A stretch of 63,912 nt of DNA from Paenibacillus sp. J2TS4 (GTDB lineage Bacteria > Bacillota > Bacilli > Paenibacillales > NBRC-103111), in NCBI RefSeq assembly GCF_018403245.1, contig NZ_BOSH01000021.1, forward strand, positions 1 through 63,912, written 5' to 3'. A program made the position numbers and the translations under genes. The notes beneath the pieces are model-generated. The model was not told where the DNA came from. It saw nothing but the letters and a program-made list of their open reading frames with translations, and did not search any database. Within the stretch, counting starts at the first letter, position 1, and each line of letters starts with the position of its first letter. Below, piece after piece: positions 31,214 to 38,246 of this stretch.

Positions 31214-31756
31214 ATGAAAGCAACTGGAATCGTTCGTCGAATAGACGATTTAGGCCGCGTGGTCATCCCTAAAGAAATCCGTCGAACCCTCAGGATTAGG
31301 GAAGGAGATCCGTTGGAAATTTTTGTAGACAGAGATGGAGAGGTTATCCTAAAGAAATATTCGCCGATCGGCGAGCTTGGCGATTTCGCCAAAGAGTATG
31401 CGGAGTCTTTGTATGAGAGCACTAACCATGTTATTCTAATCTCCGACCGCGATACGATTATTGCCGTGTCCGGCGCGTCGAAGAAGGATTACATGGAGAA
31501 ACAAATCGGTGCTTTGGTGGAGAGCTCCATGGAGAGCCGTAAATCGGTGCTGGAAAGCAACCCTGGCTCGTATGACATATGCAAAGATATGAAGGAAAAT
31601 TACTCATCTTATGTCATTGCGCCGATTGTAGCGGGAGGAGACCCTATCGGAGCGGTCATCATGTGCAGCAAAGATGAATCGGCGAAAATGAGCCAGATGG
31701 AGCTCAAAATGGCGGAAACGGCTGCTGGATTTTTAGCTAAACAGATGGAGCAGTAA
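31214..31756 (+). CDS. spoVT: Stage V sporulation regulator SpoVT
   Basis: A 180-residue forespore transcription factor. The AbrB-type N-terminus (MKATGIVRRIDDLGRVVIPK, about 1-50) binds DNA; a GAF domain (about 56-178) follows, with the central strands reading HVILISDRDTIIAVSG and YVIAPIVAGGDPIGAVI. It modulates sigma-G genes. It is a paralogue of AbrB at 8978 in the first 48 residues. Ribosome binding site: GGAAAGAGAGG about 11 bases before the ATG. Confidence 0.95.
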   Translation: MKATGIVRRIDDLGRVVIPKEIRRTLRIREGDPLEIFVDRDGEVILKKYSPIGELGDFAKEYAESLYESTNHVILISDRDTIIAVSGASKKDYMEKQIGALVESSMESRKSVLESNPGSYDICKDMKENYSSYVIAPIVAGGDPIGAVIMCSKDESAKMSQMELKMAETAAGFLAKQMEQ

Positions 31757-31900
31757 TTAACGGTTTATCCATCCTTCTTGGGCTTCCTTAAGGTAAGGTG
31801 ATGTCACCTTCTGTACAGGAGGCTTTTTCAATTTGCCAAAGGATGAGTTATAATGGGGACATCCGTTTTATGGAAATGGCATGGAAGATGGGAATTCTCT

Positions 31901-33679
31901 ATGAATAATACTCGTAAGCCGGAGGCGGATGTTCCCGGTAAAAGTCTCCTCAAAGGAGCCGCCGTTCTCGGTGCGGCTGCCATCATTTCGAAGCTGCTCG
32001 GGACATTGCAAAAGATTCCTCTGCAAAACATGGCGGGAGACGGCGTATTTGGAATTTACAATGCGGTGTACCCTTTATATATTCTGATTTTGACTGTGGC
32101 TACGGCCGGAATCCCTATAGCTGTCTCCAAATTTGTTTCAGAACAGACGGTTCTGGGACGTCACGACGAAGCCAAAAGAATATTTAAATTAGCTACGGCT
32201 GTCCTGAGTGTAACGGGATTGCTTTGTTTTCTCCTTTTATATGCCGGTTCGGGATTCATTGCTTCTTGGATGGGAGTAGGCCAGACGGAGAAGGCCATCC
32301 GCAGTGTTTCTTTCGCTCTTCTGCTTGTGCCTGTGATGGCTGCTTTAAGAGGATATTTTCAGGGTATCCAGAATATGGTCCCCACAGCGGTTTCCCAGGT
32401 AGTTGAGCAATTTGTGCGAGTGTGCACAATGATTGTGCTTTTGTTGTATTTTACGAGATTGGGCAGGACGGACGACTGGATAGCTGCCGGAGCGACCTTT
32501 GGTTCCGCGGTAGGGGCTGCAGCAGGATTAATCGTCATGCTGCTATATTGGTGGAGACGGCGAGAGCCGGATTTCCCGGCAATTGGGCCGCGGGACGAGT
32601 TTAACTCGGAGTCGAACCGGGAGCTGAGCCGGGATTCGAACTCGAAGCCGAAGCAGGCCGTGGAAGACGATGAATATGCCACATCAGCCGAAGAAGGAAA
32701 ACGTCCTTCCGCCATGGGGAGCGAAGGGCCAGTAGAGCCTGCTTCTTCAGTTATCCGCCGATTTCTCCGATATGCGCTTCCGATTTGTCTTGGCTCTCTG
32801 GTCGTTCCGTTGTTGACGTTGGTCGACACGTTCACGATGCCGCGACTTCTGATGGTCCGCGGGACGGACGAAGCAGGTGCAATGTATGCCTTCGGCCTAT
32901 ACAATCACGGACTGCCTCTTGTCCAGCTCGTATCGATGATCGCTACTTCTATGTCCGCCGCTTTGATCCCGGCCATTGCCGTGGCGAAAATTCGCAATGA
33001 GCCCGAGGTGATCCGTGTTCGTTCGGAATTGGCGATCCGATTCACCTGGCTTATTGGCTTAGCCGCATCCTTTGGGCTGGCGGCAACGGCTATTCCGCTG
33101 AATATTATGTTTTTTAAATCGGCTGAAGGCTGGGAAGCGATGGCGCTGCTTGCCTTTACAGCAGGATTTAGCACAGTTAATATTGTCACGTCAAGCATTC
33201 TGCAAGGGATGGGAGCTGTCAAGGTTCCAGTGATTCACCTGCTCGTTGGAGTCGTGATCAAAATCGCACTCAATCTGCTTCTCATGCCGCTGTGGGGGAT
33301 TCAAGGGGCGGCGGTGGCTGCAGTTCTTGCTTACGGTACGGCTAGCGGCTTGAATTACCGCTATTTATATAAACACGCCAGGGTCCGTATTTCTGCCTCC
33401 TCCGCGATTTATAGGCCGCTGCTGGCGGTGGTCTGTATGTGTGGAGCCATATTCATTATTTATTTCGGTCTGGATGCGATGATGAAGGTCTGGACTCCGG
33501 GGTTGTCGTTAAGAATTCATAATACTATCCTTAGTTTAGCGGCAGTAGCTGCAGGCGGCATCGTTTACTTGCTCGCCTTGTTCAAAACAGGGGCCATCAG
33601 CCGTTCCGAATTGGCGCTGGTTCCCAGCATAGGACAAAAAGCAGAGCCTATATTGGTTCGAATAGGTTTATGGAAGTAA
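31901..33679 (+). CDS. yabM: SpoVB/MurJ-like polysaccharide flippase (YabM)
   Basis: A 592-residue MATE/MOP-superfamily membrane protein with about 14 transmembrane helices, matching YabM/SpoVB-type lipid-linked precursor flippases. N-terminal LLKGAAVLGAAAIISKLLGT and GIPIAVSKFVSEQ motifs are typical. A long, charged, low-complexity loop (about residues 230-285, rich in Ser, Asn, Glu, Asp, Arg) interrupts the fold between helices 6 and 7. Start: ATG 31901 is preferred by family length; ATG 31853 has a fair AAAGGA site but falls inside a TATAAT-like -10, so it may precede the mRNA start. Confidence 0.85.
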   Translation: MNNTRKPEADVPGKSLLKGAAVLGAAAIISKLLGTLQKIPLQNMAGDGVFGIYNAVYPLYILILTVATAGIPIAVSKFVSEQTVLGRHDEAKRIFKLATAVLSVTGLLCFLLLYAGSGFIASWMGVGQTEKAIRSVSFALLLVPVMAALRGYFQGIQNMVPTAVSQVVEQFVRVCTMIVLLLYFTRLGRTDDWIAAGATFGSAVGAAAGLIVMLLYWWRRREPDFPAIGPRDEFNSESNRELSRDSNSKPKQAVEDDEYATSAEEGKRPSAMGSEGPVEPASSVIRRFLRYALPICLGSLVVPLLTLVDTFTMPRLLMVRGTDEAGAMYAFGLYNHGLPLVQLVSMIATSMSAALIPAIAVAKIRNEPEVIRVRSELAIRFTWLIGLAASFGLAATAIPLNIMFFKSAEGWEAMALLAFTAGFSTVNIVTSSILQGMGAVKVPVIHLLVGVVIKIALNLLLMPLWGIQGAAVAAVLAYGTASGLNYRYLYKHARVRISASSAIYRPLLAVVCMCGAIFIIYFGLDAMMKVWTPGLSLRIHNTILSLAAVAAGGIVYLLALFKTGAISRSELALVPSIGQKAEPILVRIGLWK

Positions 33680-33710
33680 ATTTGGTTTAATACACTTAGG
33701 AGGGTTGCCC

Positions 33711-35183
33711 GTGTCCGCTCATATTACAGTCGTTGGCTTGGGAACGGGAGACGAAAGCCAATTGACCTTGGGAATTTGGAATAAGCTGCAGCAAGCTCCA
33801 AAGCTTTATTTGCGCACCGAAGAACATCCAGTGGTCGGGTACATACGCAAAAACGGGATCGCTTACGAATCATTTGATAAGCTCTACGAGCAGGTGCCGA
33901 CATTCGAGGAAGTTTACGGAAAAATTGCGGATCGACTTGTTGAATTAGCCCGGCAAAGCGGGGAAGAAATCGTCTATGCTCTGCCCGGTCATCCCTCGGT
34001 AGCGGAGCGAACGACCCAATTGCTGAGACAGAGATGTCCGAACGCGGGGATCGGGCTAAGCATTATGGGAGGAGAAAGCTTTCTTGATCAGACTTTTCTC
34101 CGGTTCGGGTTCGACCCTATTGAAGGATTTCAACTGCTCGACGGAACCAGTCTGCAGGAAGGACAGCTCAACCCGGCGCTTCATACGATCATTGCCCAGG
34201 TCTATGATTCCTTCATCGCTTCGGATGTCAAACTAACGCTTATGGAGCTTTACCCGGATGATTATAAGGTTTTTGTAGGCCATTCCCTTGGAGTGGATGG
34301 GAAGGAGATTATTTCCGAAGCAGCCTTGTATGAGCTTGATCGGTTGAGCGGATACGGCAATCTATCTGTGATCTGGGTTCCTAAAGCAGATAGCAGGGAG
34401 CTCTTCCATCGTACCTTCACCCGCCTGCGCGACATTGTTGCCATTCTTCGGAGTCCGGATGGCTGCCCGTGGGACAGGGACCAGACCCATGCCAGCATAC
34501 GCGGCAATCTGATTGAGGAAACGTATGAAGTGCTGGAGACGATTGATGATGACGATCCCGAAGCGATGTGTGAGGAGCTTGGCGATTTGCTGCTGCAGGT
34601 GGTCATGCATGCGCAGATGGAAGAAGAGGCCGGCACGTTCTCTATCCGCGATGTCATTCAAGGCTTGAATGACAAGCTCGTTCGCCGACATCCGCATGTG
34701 TTCGGGGAAAGCTCCGCCCATAATGCCGGTGAGGCATTGTCCAATTGGCAGCAGATGAAGCAGGAAGAGAAGAAAAGCAAAGGCATCGATCCCGATCAAA
34801 TCTCCATTCTTGCCGGCATACCAAGAGATTTGCCTGCTCTGCACAAGGCCATTAAGCTGCAAAAACGGGCGGCCAAGGTCGGATTCGACTGGCCGGACCT
34901 GGAAGGGGTGTACGCTAAAATCCAGGAGGAGCTCGAAGAACTTCGAGAAGCGCAGGATGCCGATGCCCGTAAAGCGGAGCTTGGAGATTTGCTATTTGCG
35001 GTTGTAAATCTTGCCCGATTCCTGAAGATCGATCCGGAAGAAGCCCTCGCCGGAACAAATCGAAAATTTATGCAAAGATTTGAGTATATTGAGGAGCAAC
35101 TGCGTTTAAACGGAAAAACTTTTGACCAAACTGATTTACAAGAGATGGAAGCCTACTGGCAAAAAGCAAAAAAAGTTTTGTAA
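33711..35183 (+). CDS. yabN: MazG-family nucleotide pyrophosphohydrolase with methylase-like domain (YabN)
   Basis: A 490-residue two-domain protein. Residues 1-220 form a tetrapyrrole-methylase-like (SAM/CobA fold) domain (ITVVGLGTGD, LPGHPSVAE); residues 235-490 form a tandem MazG domain with CPWDRDQTHASI, EETYEVLE and ELGDLLLQVV, then a second EELGD-like block. MazG cleaves NTPs, probably non-canonical ones, to NMP and PPi. GTG at 33711 has AGGAGG seven bases upstream; the TTG at 33705 is too close. Confidence 0.92.
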   Translation: MSAHITVVGLGTGDESQLTLGIWNKLQQAPKLYLRTEEHPVVGYIRKNGIAYESFDKLYEQVPTFEEVYGKIADRLVELARQSGEEIVYALPGHPSVAERTTQLLRQRCPNAGIGLSIMGGESFLDQTFLRFGFDPIEGFQLLDGTSLQEGQLNPALHTIIAQVYDSFIASDVKLTLMELYPDDYKVFVGHSLGVDGKEIISEAALYELDRLSGYGNLSVIWVPKADSRELFHRTFTRLRDIVAILRSPDGCPWDRDQTHASIRGNLIEETYEVLETIDDDDPEAMCEELGDLLLQVVMHAQMEEEAGTFSIRDVIQGLNDKLVRRHPHVFGESSAHNAGEALSNWQQMKQEEKKSKGIDPDQISILAGIPRDLPALHKAIKLQKRAAKVGFDWPDLEGVYAKIQEELEELREAQDADARKAELGDLLFAVVNLARFLKIDPEEALAGTNRKFMQRFEYIEEQLRLNGKTFDQTDLQEMEAYWQKAKKVL

Positions 35184-35212
35184 AATGTTTTTTGGCAGCA
35201 GGATTTTCCTAA

Positions 35213-35256
35213 TCCACAAAGAATACTTAAGGCATATGGCATATCCTTAATGTGGA
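35213..35256. repeat. Nested inverted repeat upstream of hup
   Basis: Outer arms TCCACA (35213-35218) and TGTGGA (35251-35256) enclose inner arms TTAAGG (35227-35232) and CCTTAA (35245-35250). The structure ends 28 bases before the hup start. It could be a regulatory RNA fold or an operator. Confidence 0.5.
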
Positions 35257-35284
35257 CTAATGACAATTTGGGAGGTAACAAACT

Positions 35285-35557
35285 ATGAATAAAACGGATT
35301 TGGTAAATAACATCGCTCAAAAAAGCGGACTGGCTAAGAAAGATGTAGAATCTGTATTAAACGGACTTCTGGGAGAAATCACCGACGCCCTTTCCAGCGG
35401 GGAAAAAGTCCAATTGATCGGTTTCGGAACTTTCGAAACTCGCAAACGTTCCGGACGGACCGGACGCAACCCTCAAACCGGTAAAGAAATCGCTATTCCT
35501 GAATCGATTGTACCGGCCTTTAAAGCGGGCAACAAACTTAAAGAAGCCGTTAAGTAA
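35285..35557 (+). CDS. hup: DNA-binding protein HU
   Basis: A 90-residue histone-like protein, the full length of HU. MNKTDLVNNIAQKSGL start, GFGTFETRKRSGRTGRNPQT arm with the intercalating Pro region, and the KLKEAVK tail are diagnostic. It bends and compacts the nucleoid. Strong ribosome binding site GGGAGGT. Its TAA shares one base with the rqcP ATG, so the two are coupled; this HU copy is not at this locus in B. subtilis. Confidence 0.96.
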   Translation: MNKTDLVNNIAQKSGLAKKDVESVLNGLLGEITDALSSGEKVQLIGFGTFETRKRSGRTGRNPQTGKEIAIPESIVPAFKAGNKLKEAVK

Positions 35558-35820
35558 TGAGGCTTGATAAGTATTTGAAGGTCTCCCGTCTGATCAAGAG
35601 GCGTACGGTAGCTAAGGACGTTTCGGAACAGGGGAGAGTATGGATCAATGGACGGGAAGCTAAAGCAAGCAGCACAGTCCAGGTTGGTGATGAGCTTACG
35701 ATTCAATTCGGTCAGAAGAATGTCGTTGTGCGGGTGGACAAGCTCTCCGAATCGACTCGTAAAGAAGATGCAGCCTTGATGTATACTTTGCTGCGAGAAG
35801 AGCCCCGGACAAACGAATGA
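35557..35820 (+). CDS. rqcP: S4-domain ribosome quality-control factor RqcP (YabO)
   Basis: An 87-residue S4-domain RNA-binding protein. MRLDKYLKVSRLIKRRTVAK and GRVWINGREAKASSTVQVGD define the S4 fold. RqcP works with RqcH to add alanine tails to peptides on stalled 50S subunits. It overlaps hup by one base and is followed by a strong terminator. Confidence 0.93.
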   Translation: MRLDKYLKVSRLIKRRTVAKDVSEQGRVWINGREAKASSTVQVGDELTIQFGQKNVVVRVDKLSESTRKEDAALMYTLLREEPRTNE

Positions 35821-35826
35821 AAGATT

Positions 35827-35857
35827 AAGAGACTAAGTTTAAATTAGTCTCTTTTTT
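35827..35857 (+). terminator. Terminator after rqcP
   Basis: Ten-base perfect arms AAGAGACTAA and TTAGTCTCTT around GTTTAAA, followed by T. Confidence 0.9.
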
Positions 35858-35958
35858 CTACCAGTGGCTTCCAGATTTTTACTAACAAACTATCGTTTCA
35901 CTGGTTCTAAAATCGGACATCCCCCCATAAGGTAATGTTAGAGGGAGGGGTACATGCC

Positions 35959-36240
35959 ATGGTGGAACAGGGAAAAGTGAAGCGGCAGGAAGTAAAGATG
36001 CTAAATCGGAAGCTGCTGGAAATCTCCGGTGTATTGAATGTCGAAAGCTTTGACAGCGAAGAGTTCTTGCTGGAAACGGAATGCGGATTTCTGACTATCA
36101 AGGGCCAGAATTTACACATCAAAAATCTAAGTCTGGAACAAGGTCTTGTAGCCATTGAAGGCTTGGTCCACGCACTGGCCTATTTAGAAACGGGAACCCA
36201 GGGAAAATCAAAAGGCTTGTTCGGTAAACTGTTCAAGTGA
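35959..36240 (+). CDS. yabP: Sporulation protein YabP
   Basis: A 93-residue member of the YabP/YqfC family. VKMLNRKLLEISGVLNVESFDSEEFLLETECG and the IKGQNLHIKNLSLEQG segment match the family, which is made in the mother cell under sigma-E and is needed for sporulation at an undefined step. The ATG at 35959 has a GAGGGAGGGG site upstream; an in-frame ATG at 35935 precedes that site. It overlaps yabQ by four bases (GTGA). Confidence 0.88.
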   Translation: MVEQGKVKRQEVKMLNRKLLEISGVLNVESFDSEEFLLETECGFLTIKGQNLHIKNLSLEQGLVAIEGLVHALAYLETGTQGKSKGLFGKLFK

Positions 36241-36815
36241 CACTGCACATTCAGTTTCTCACCATGGGTACGATGTTCGCCAGCGGAATCGGTATGGGCA
36301 TTCTGTTTGAAGTCTATCGCGTGCTGACTGGGCAGCTTCGCGTGCCGCGCTGGCTTATTTCCATCCTTGATTTAATTTATTGGGGCGTTGTTACGGTATC
36401 GGTTTTTCGCGTGCTGTATTACAGCAACCAGGGACAACTCCGGTTGTTTATATTTATAGGCCTGTTAGCGGGCGGAACCTTCTACTGGGCCTTTTTGAGA
36501 GAGGGAACAGTTTACGTCATCCGGGCCATCATCCGCTTTATTATTTGGCTCGTCAAGCTGTTGCGGAGACTAATCGAAATCTTTATAATCAAACCGATTC
36601 AACTGCTTTACAAATGTTTAATCATTCTTATTGGCTTTTTGACGGCAATTGCTATTTTCGTATACAAAATTGTGGTAAAATTATTATACCCCGTCATCCG
36701 GTTATTCATTCGTCCGTTTTTGCTGGTGTGGAGCAAGATTCGTTGGCCCCGGTGGGCGACAAACGGGTGGAGGGCCATTCGTCATTTTTTTCTAAAATGG
36801 TTCCGAAAATCATAG
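36237..36815 (+). CDS. yabQ: Sporulation membrane protein YabQ
   Basis: A 192-residue membrane protein with about five hydrophobic segments (about 7-27, 41-62, 68-85, 92-110, 118-150) and a basic, Trp/Arg-rich C-terminus. It matches YabQ in length, hydropathy and position after yabP. In B. subtilis it localises to the outer forespore membrane and is needed for cortex formation. Start is GTG overlapping the yabP stop. Confidence 0.88.
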   Translation: MTLHIQFLTMGTMFASGIGMGILFEVYRVLTGQLRVPRWLISILDLIYWGVVTVSVFRVLYYSNQGQLRLFIFIGLLAGGTFYWAFLREGTVYVIRAIIRFIIWLVKLLRRLIEIFIIKPIQLLYKCLIILIGFLTAIAIFVYKIVVKLLYPVIRLFIRPFLLVWSKIRWPRWATNGWRAIRHFFLKWFRKS

Positions 36816-36831
36816 GAGGAAGCGGGATTCC

Positions 36832-37158
36832 ATGGTACAGGTAAGAAATACATCCACGAAAAATAATTCCATGATCGGCGCTCGCCGGCGGATACGTCTG
36901 CTGATGATCGCTGTTTTCTGTGTGTTGATATGGGCATGCGTAACCGTCTGGGACCAATCGGACAAGCTCGCCGAGAATTCGGAGAAACTCGCAGTACTCG
37001 AAACCAAGCTGGCAGAAGTTGAAAAATTGAACGAAGAATCAAAGAAAGAACTAAGCCGGTTAAACGATCCGGAATATAAGGAAGAGAAGGCTCGTAAGGA
37101 TCTTCAGGTTGCCCGGGAAGGCGAAACGATATTTGATATCGCGAAACCGTCTCCCTAG
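36832..37158 (+). CDS. divIC: Cell division protein DivIC
   Basis: A 108-residue bitopic protein: a basic cytoplasmic N-terminus, one transmembrane helix (about 24-41) and an extracytoplasmic coiled coil (about 45-80) ending in the DPEYKEEKARKDL and GETIFDI motifs of the FtsB/DivIC family. It joins DivIB and FtsL in the divisome. Ribosome binding site AGGAGGAAGCGG about 10 bases upstream. It ends the yabP-yabQ-divIC cluster. Confidence 0.92.
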   Translation: MVQVRNTSTKNNSMIGARRRIRLLMIAVFCVLIWACVTVWDQSDKLAENSEKLAVLETKLAEVEKLNEESKKELSRLNDPEYKEEKARKDLQVAREGETIFDIAKPSP

Positions 37159-37170
37159 ACCTTTGCCTTG

Positions 37171-37199
37171 TTGACCTCTAATTCCGCTTCATGTATAAT
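37171..37199 (+). promoter_or_regulatory. sigma-A promoter of yabR
   Basis: TTGACC (37171-37176), 17 bases, TATAAT (37194-37199), near-consensus. Start point about 40 bases before the yabR ATG. Confidence 0.8.
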
Positions 37200-37247
37200 C
37201 TCCATAGCCAGTGTTTTGAATTTTCTAAGGGAGGAACATAATCATTT

Positions 37248-37727
37248 ATGGCAATTGAAGTGGGCACCAAATTAGAAGGAAAGGTGACAGGGATCACTCA
37301 CTTTGGAGCTTTCGTCGAGCTTCCTGAGGGAGGAACTGGCCTCGTTCACATCTCGGAGATAGCCGATAACTATGTTAAGGATGTCAACGATCACTTGAAG
37401 CTGAACGATACAGTTATGGTCAAGGTGATCAATGTCGACAAAGACGGTAAAATCGGTTTATCAATCAAACAAGCTGTTGATAAGCCTCCGGCAGCTGAAA
37501 GGCCTGCTCGTCCGGAACGTCATGGCGGCGGATCGTATGGGGATCGAAGAGAAGGCGGAGGGTACCGCGGCAATGACCGAGGTGGACGCCCATTTAAACC
37601 TCCCATTGGCAAGTCTTCCTTTGAGGATAAGATGGTCAGATTTTTAAAAGATAGCGAGGAACGCATCTCGTCTCTCAAGAAAAACACGGAGTCAAAGCGT
37701 GGAGGGAGAGGCGCTAGACGCGATTAA
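37248..37727 (+). CDS. yabR: S1-domain RNA-binding protein YabR
   Basis: A 159-residue protein: one S1 domain (about 1-75: VGTKLEGKVTGITHFGAFVEL, GLVHISEIADNYV, GKIGLSIKQ) followed by a Gly/Arg-rich basic linker (RGG-like, about 85-125) and a basic tail. It belongs to the YabR/polynucleotide-phosphorylase-like S1 group; the exact RNA target is unknown. It has its own consensus promoter and a GGGAGG ribosome binding site about 12 bases before the ATG. Confidence 0.92.
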   Translation: MAIEVGTKLEGKVTGITHFGAFVELPEGGTGLVHISEIADNYVKDVNDHLKLNDTVMVKVINVDKDGKIGLSIKQAVDKPPAAERPARPERHGGGSYGDRREGGGYRGNDRGGRPFKPPIGKSSFEDKMVRFLKDSEERISSLKKNTESKRGGRGARRD

Positions 37728-37810
37728 TATACGAAATTTGTCCGCAAGCCCAGTGACGGGTTTGCGGGCTTATCTGTTCCCAGCTCCTTGAATCGGCAGC
37801 CGGGCAGGAC

Positions 37811-37840
37811 TTGACTTTCAGGTTGGATTTGGTATATAGT
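37811..37840 (+). promoter_or_regulatory. Promoter of the tRNA-Met gene
   Basis: TTGACT (37811-37816), 18 bases, TATAGT (37835-37840). The predicted start lies about six bases before the mature 5' end of the tRNA. Confidence 0.65.
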
Positions 37841-37852
37841 ATTGCTTGTTAT

Positions 37853-37926
37853 GGCGGCGTAGCTCAGCTGGCTAGAGCGTACGGTTCATACCCGTGAGGT
37901 CGGGGGTTCGATCCCCTCCGCCGCTA
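37853..37926 (+). tRNA. tRNA-Met (CAU, elongator type)
   Basis: A 74-base cloverleaf: acceptor GGCGGCG/CGCCGCT (G1-U72 wobble), D-arm GCTC...GAGC, anticodon loop TTCATAC with CAT at 37887-37889, T-arm GGGGG-TTCGATC-CCCTC, discriminator A. The acceptor and anticodon stems lack initiator features (no C1-A72 mismatch, no three G-C pairs), so it is the elongator; a lysidine-modified Ile isoacceptor is less likely given near identity to the B. subtilis elongator tRNA-Met. CCA is not encoded. It lies between yabR and spoIIE as in B. subtilis. Confidence 0.94.
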
Positions 37927-37966
37927 TTATAGTTAGTCTTCTCGTTTATATATTCCTATCTCAGAC

Positions 37967-37996
37967 GGCTTCCGAATTCCGGGAGCTTTTTTTTTT
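37967..37996 (+). terminator. Terminator after tRNA-Met
   Basis: GCTTCCG-AATTC-CGGGAGC (one wobble) followed by ten T. Confidence 0.85.
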
Positions 37997-38064
37997 GAGA
38001 ACCGTCCCTGCTTCGACACGAGCGCTCGGCAAGATTGGCGGCTTCCCTCGCCCTAAACTGGCAC

Positions 38065-38144
38065 AGGCTACTACAAAACGCAGAATTCGGTAGCCTTGAC
38101 CTCGTTTTTTCGCGCTAAAAAGAGCGGGTTCTGCGTATTTTTTG
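38065..38144 (+). ncRNA. Pseudoknot-like terminator structure before spoIIE
   Basis: AGGCTAC (38065-38071) pairs with GTAGCCT (38090-38096). The loop between them holds ACGCAGAA (38078-38085), which pairs exactly with TTCTGCGT (38129-38136), followed directly by ATTTTTT. The two pairings cross, giving either a pseudoknot or two alternative folds, the second being a terminator. An inner T5/A5 stem lies at about 38101-38123. No promoter for a separate RNA is evident. Confidence 0.4.
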
Positions 38145-38208
38145 TCGGAAACTTTTTCGATTCTATCCTCTCATTCTGACAAACTTTCTAATAGATTCTC
38201 CCTATAAT
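38143..38208 (+). promoter_or_regulatory. Spo0A-dependent-type promoter of spoIIE
   Basis: CTGACA (38176-38181), a 21-base spacer and TATAAT (38203-38208). The abnormal 21-base spacing is the mark of the Spo0A-activated sigma-A promoters of spoIIE and spoIIG in B. subtilis. TGTCGGA (38143-38149) and TCTGACA (38175-38181) are one-mismatch Spo0A boxes. Confidence 0.75.
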
Positions 38209-38246
38209 AGAGGACACAAGAAATCCGGTTAGGTGGTGTCCAATCT

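Noticed and set aside
31853..31900. Upstream start of yabM
   Set aside because: The ATG sits inside a TATAAT-like box and adds 16 Trp/Arg-rich residues absent from the family; not excluded but less likely.
38012..38018. Perfect TTCGACA (Spo0A box) far upstream of spoIIE
   Set aside because: A 7-base match is expected several times by chance in 64 kb, and it is about 165 bases from the promoter.
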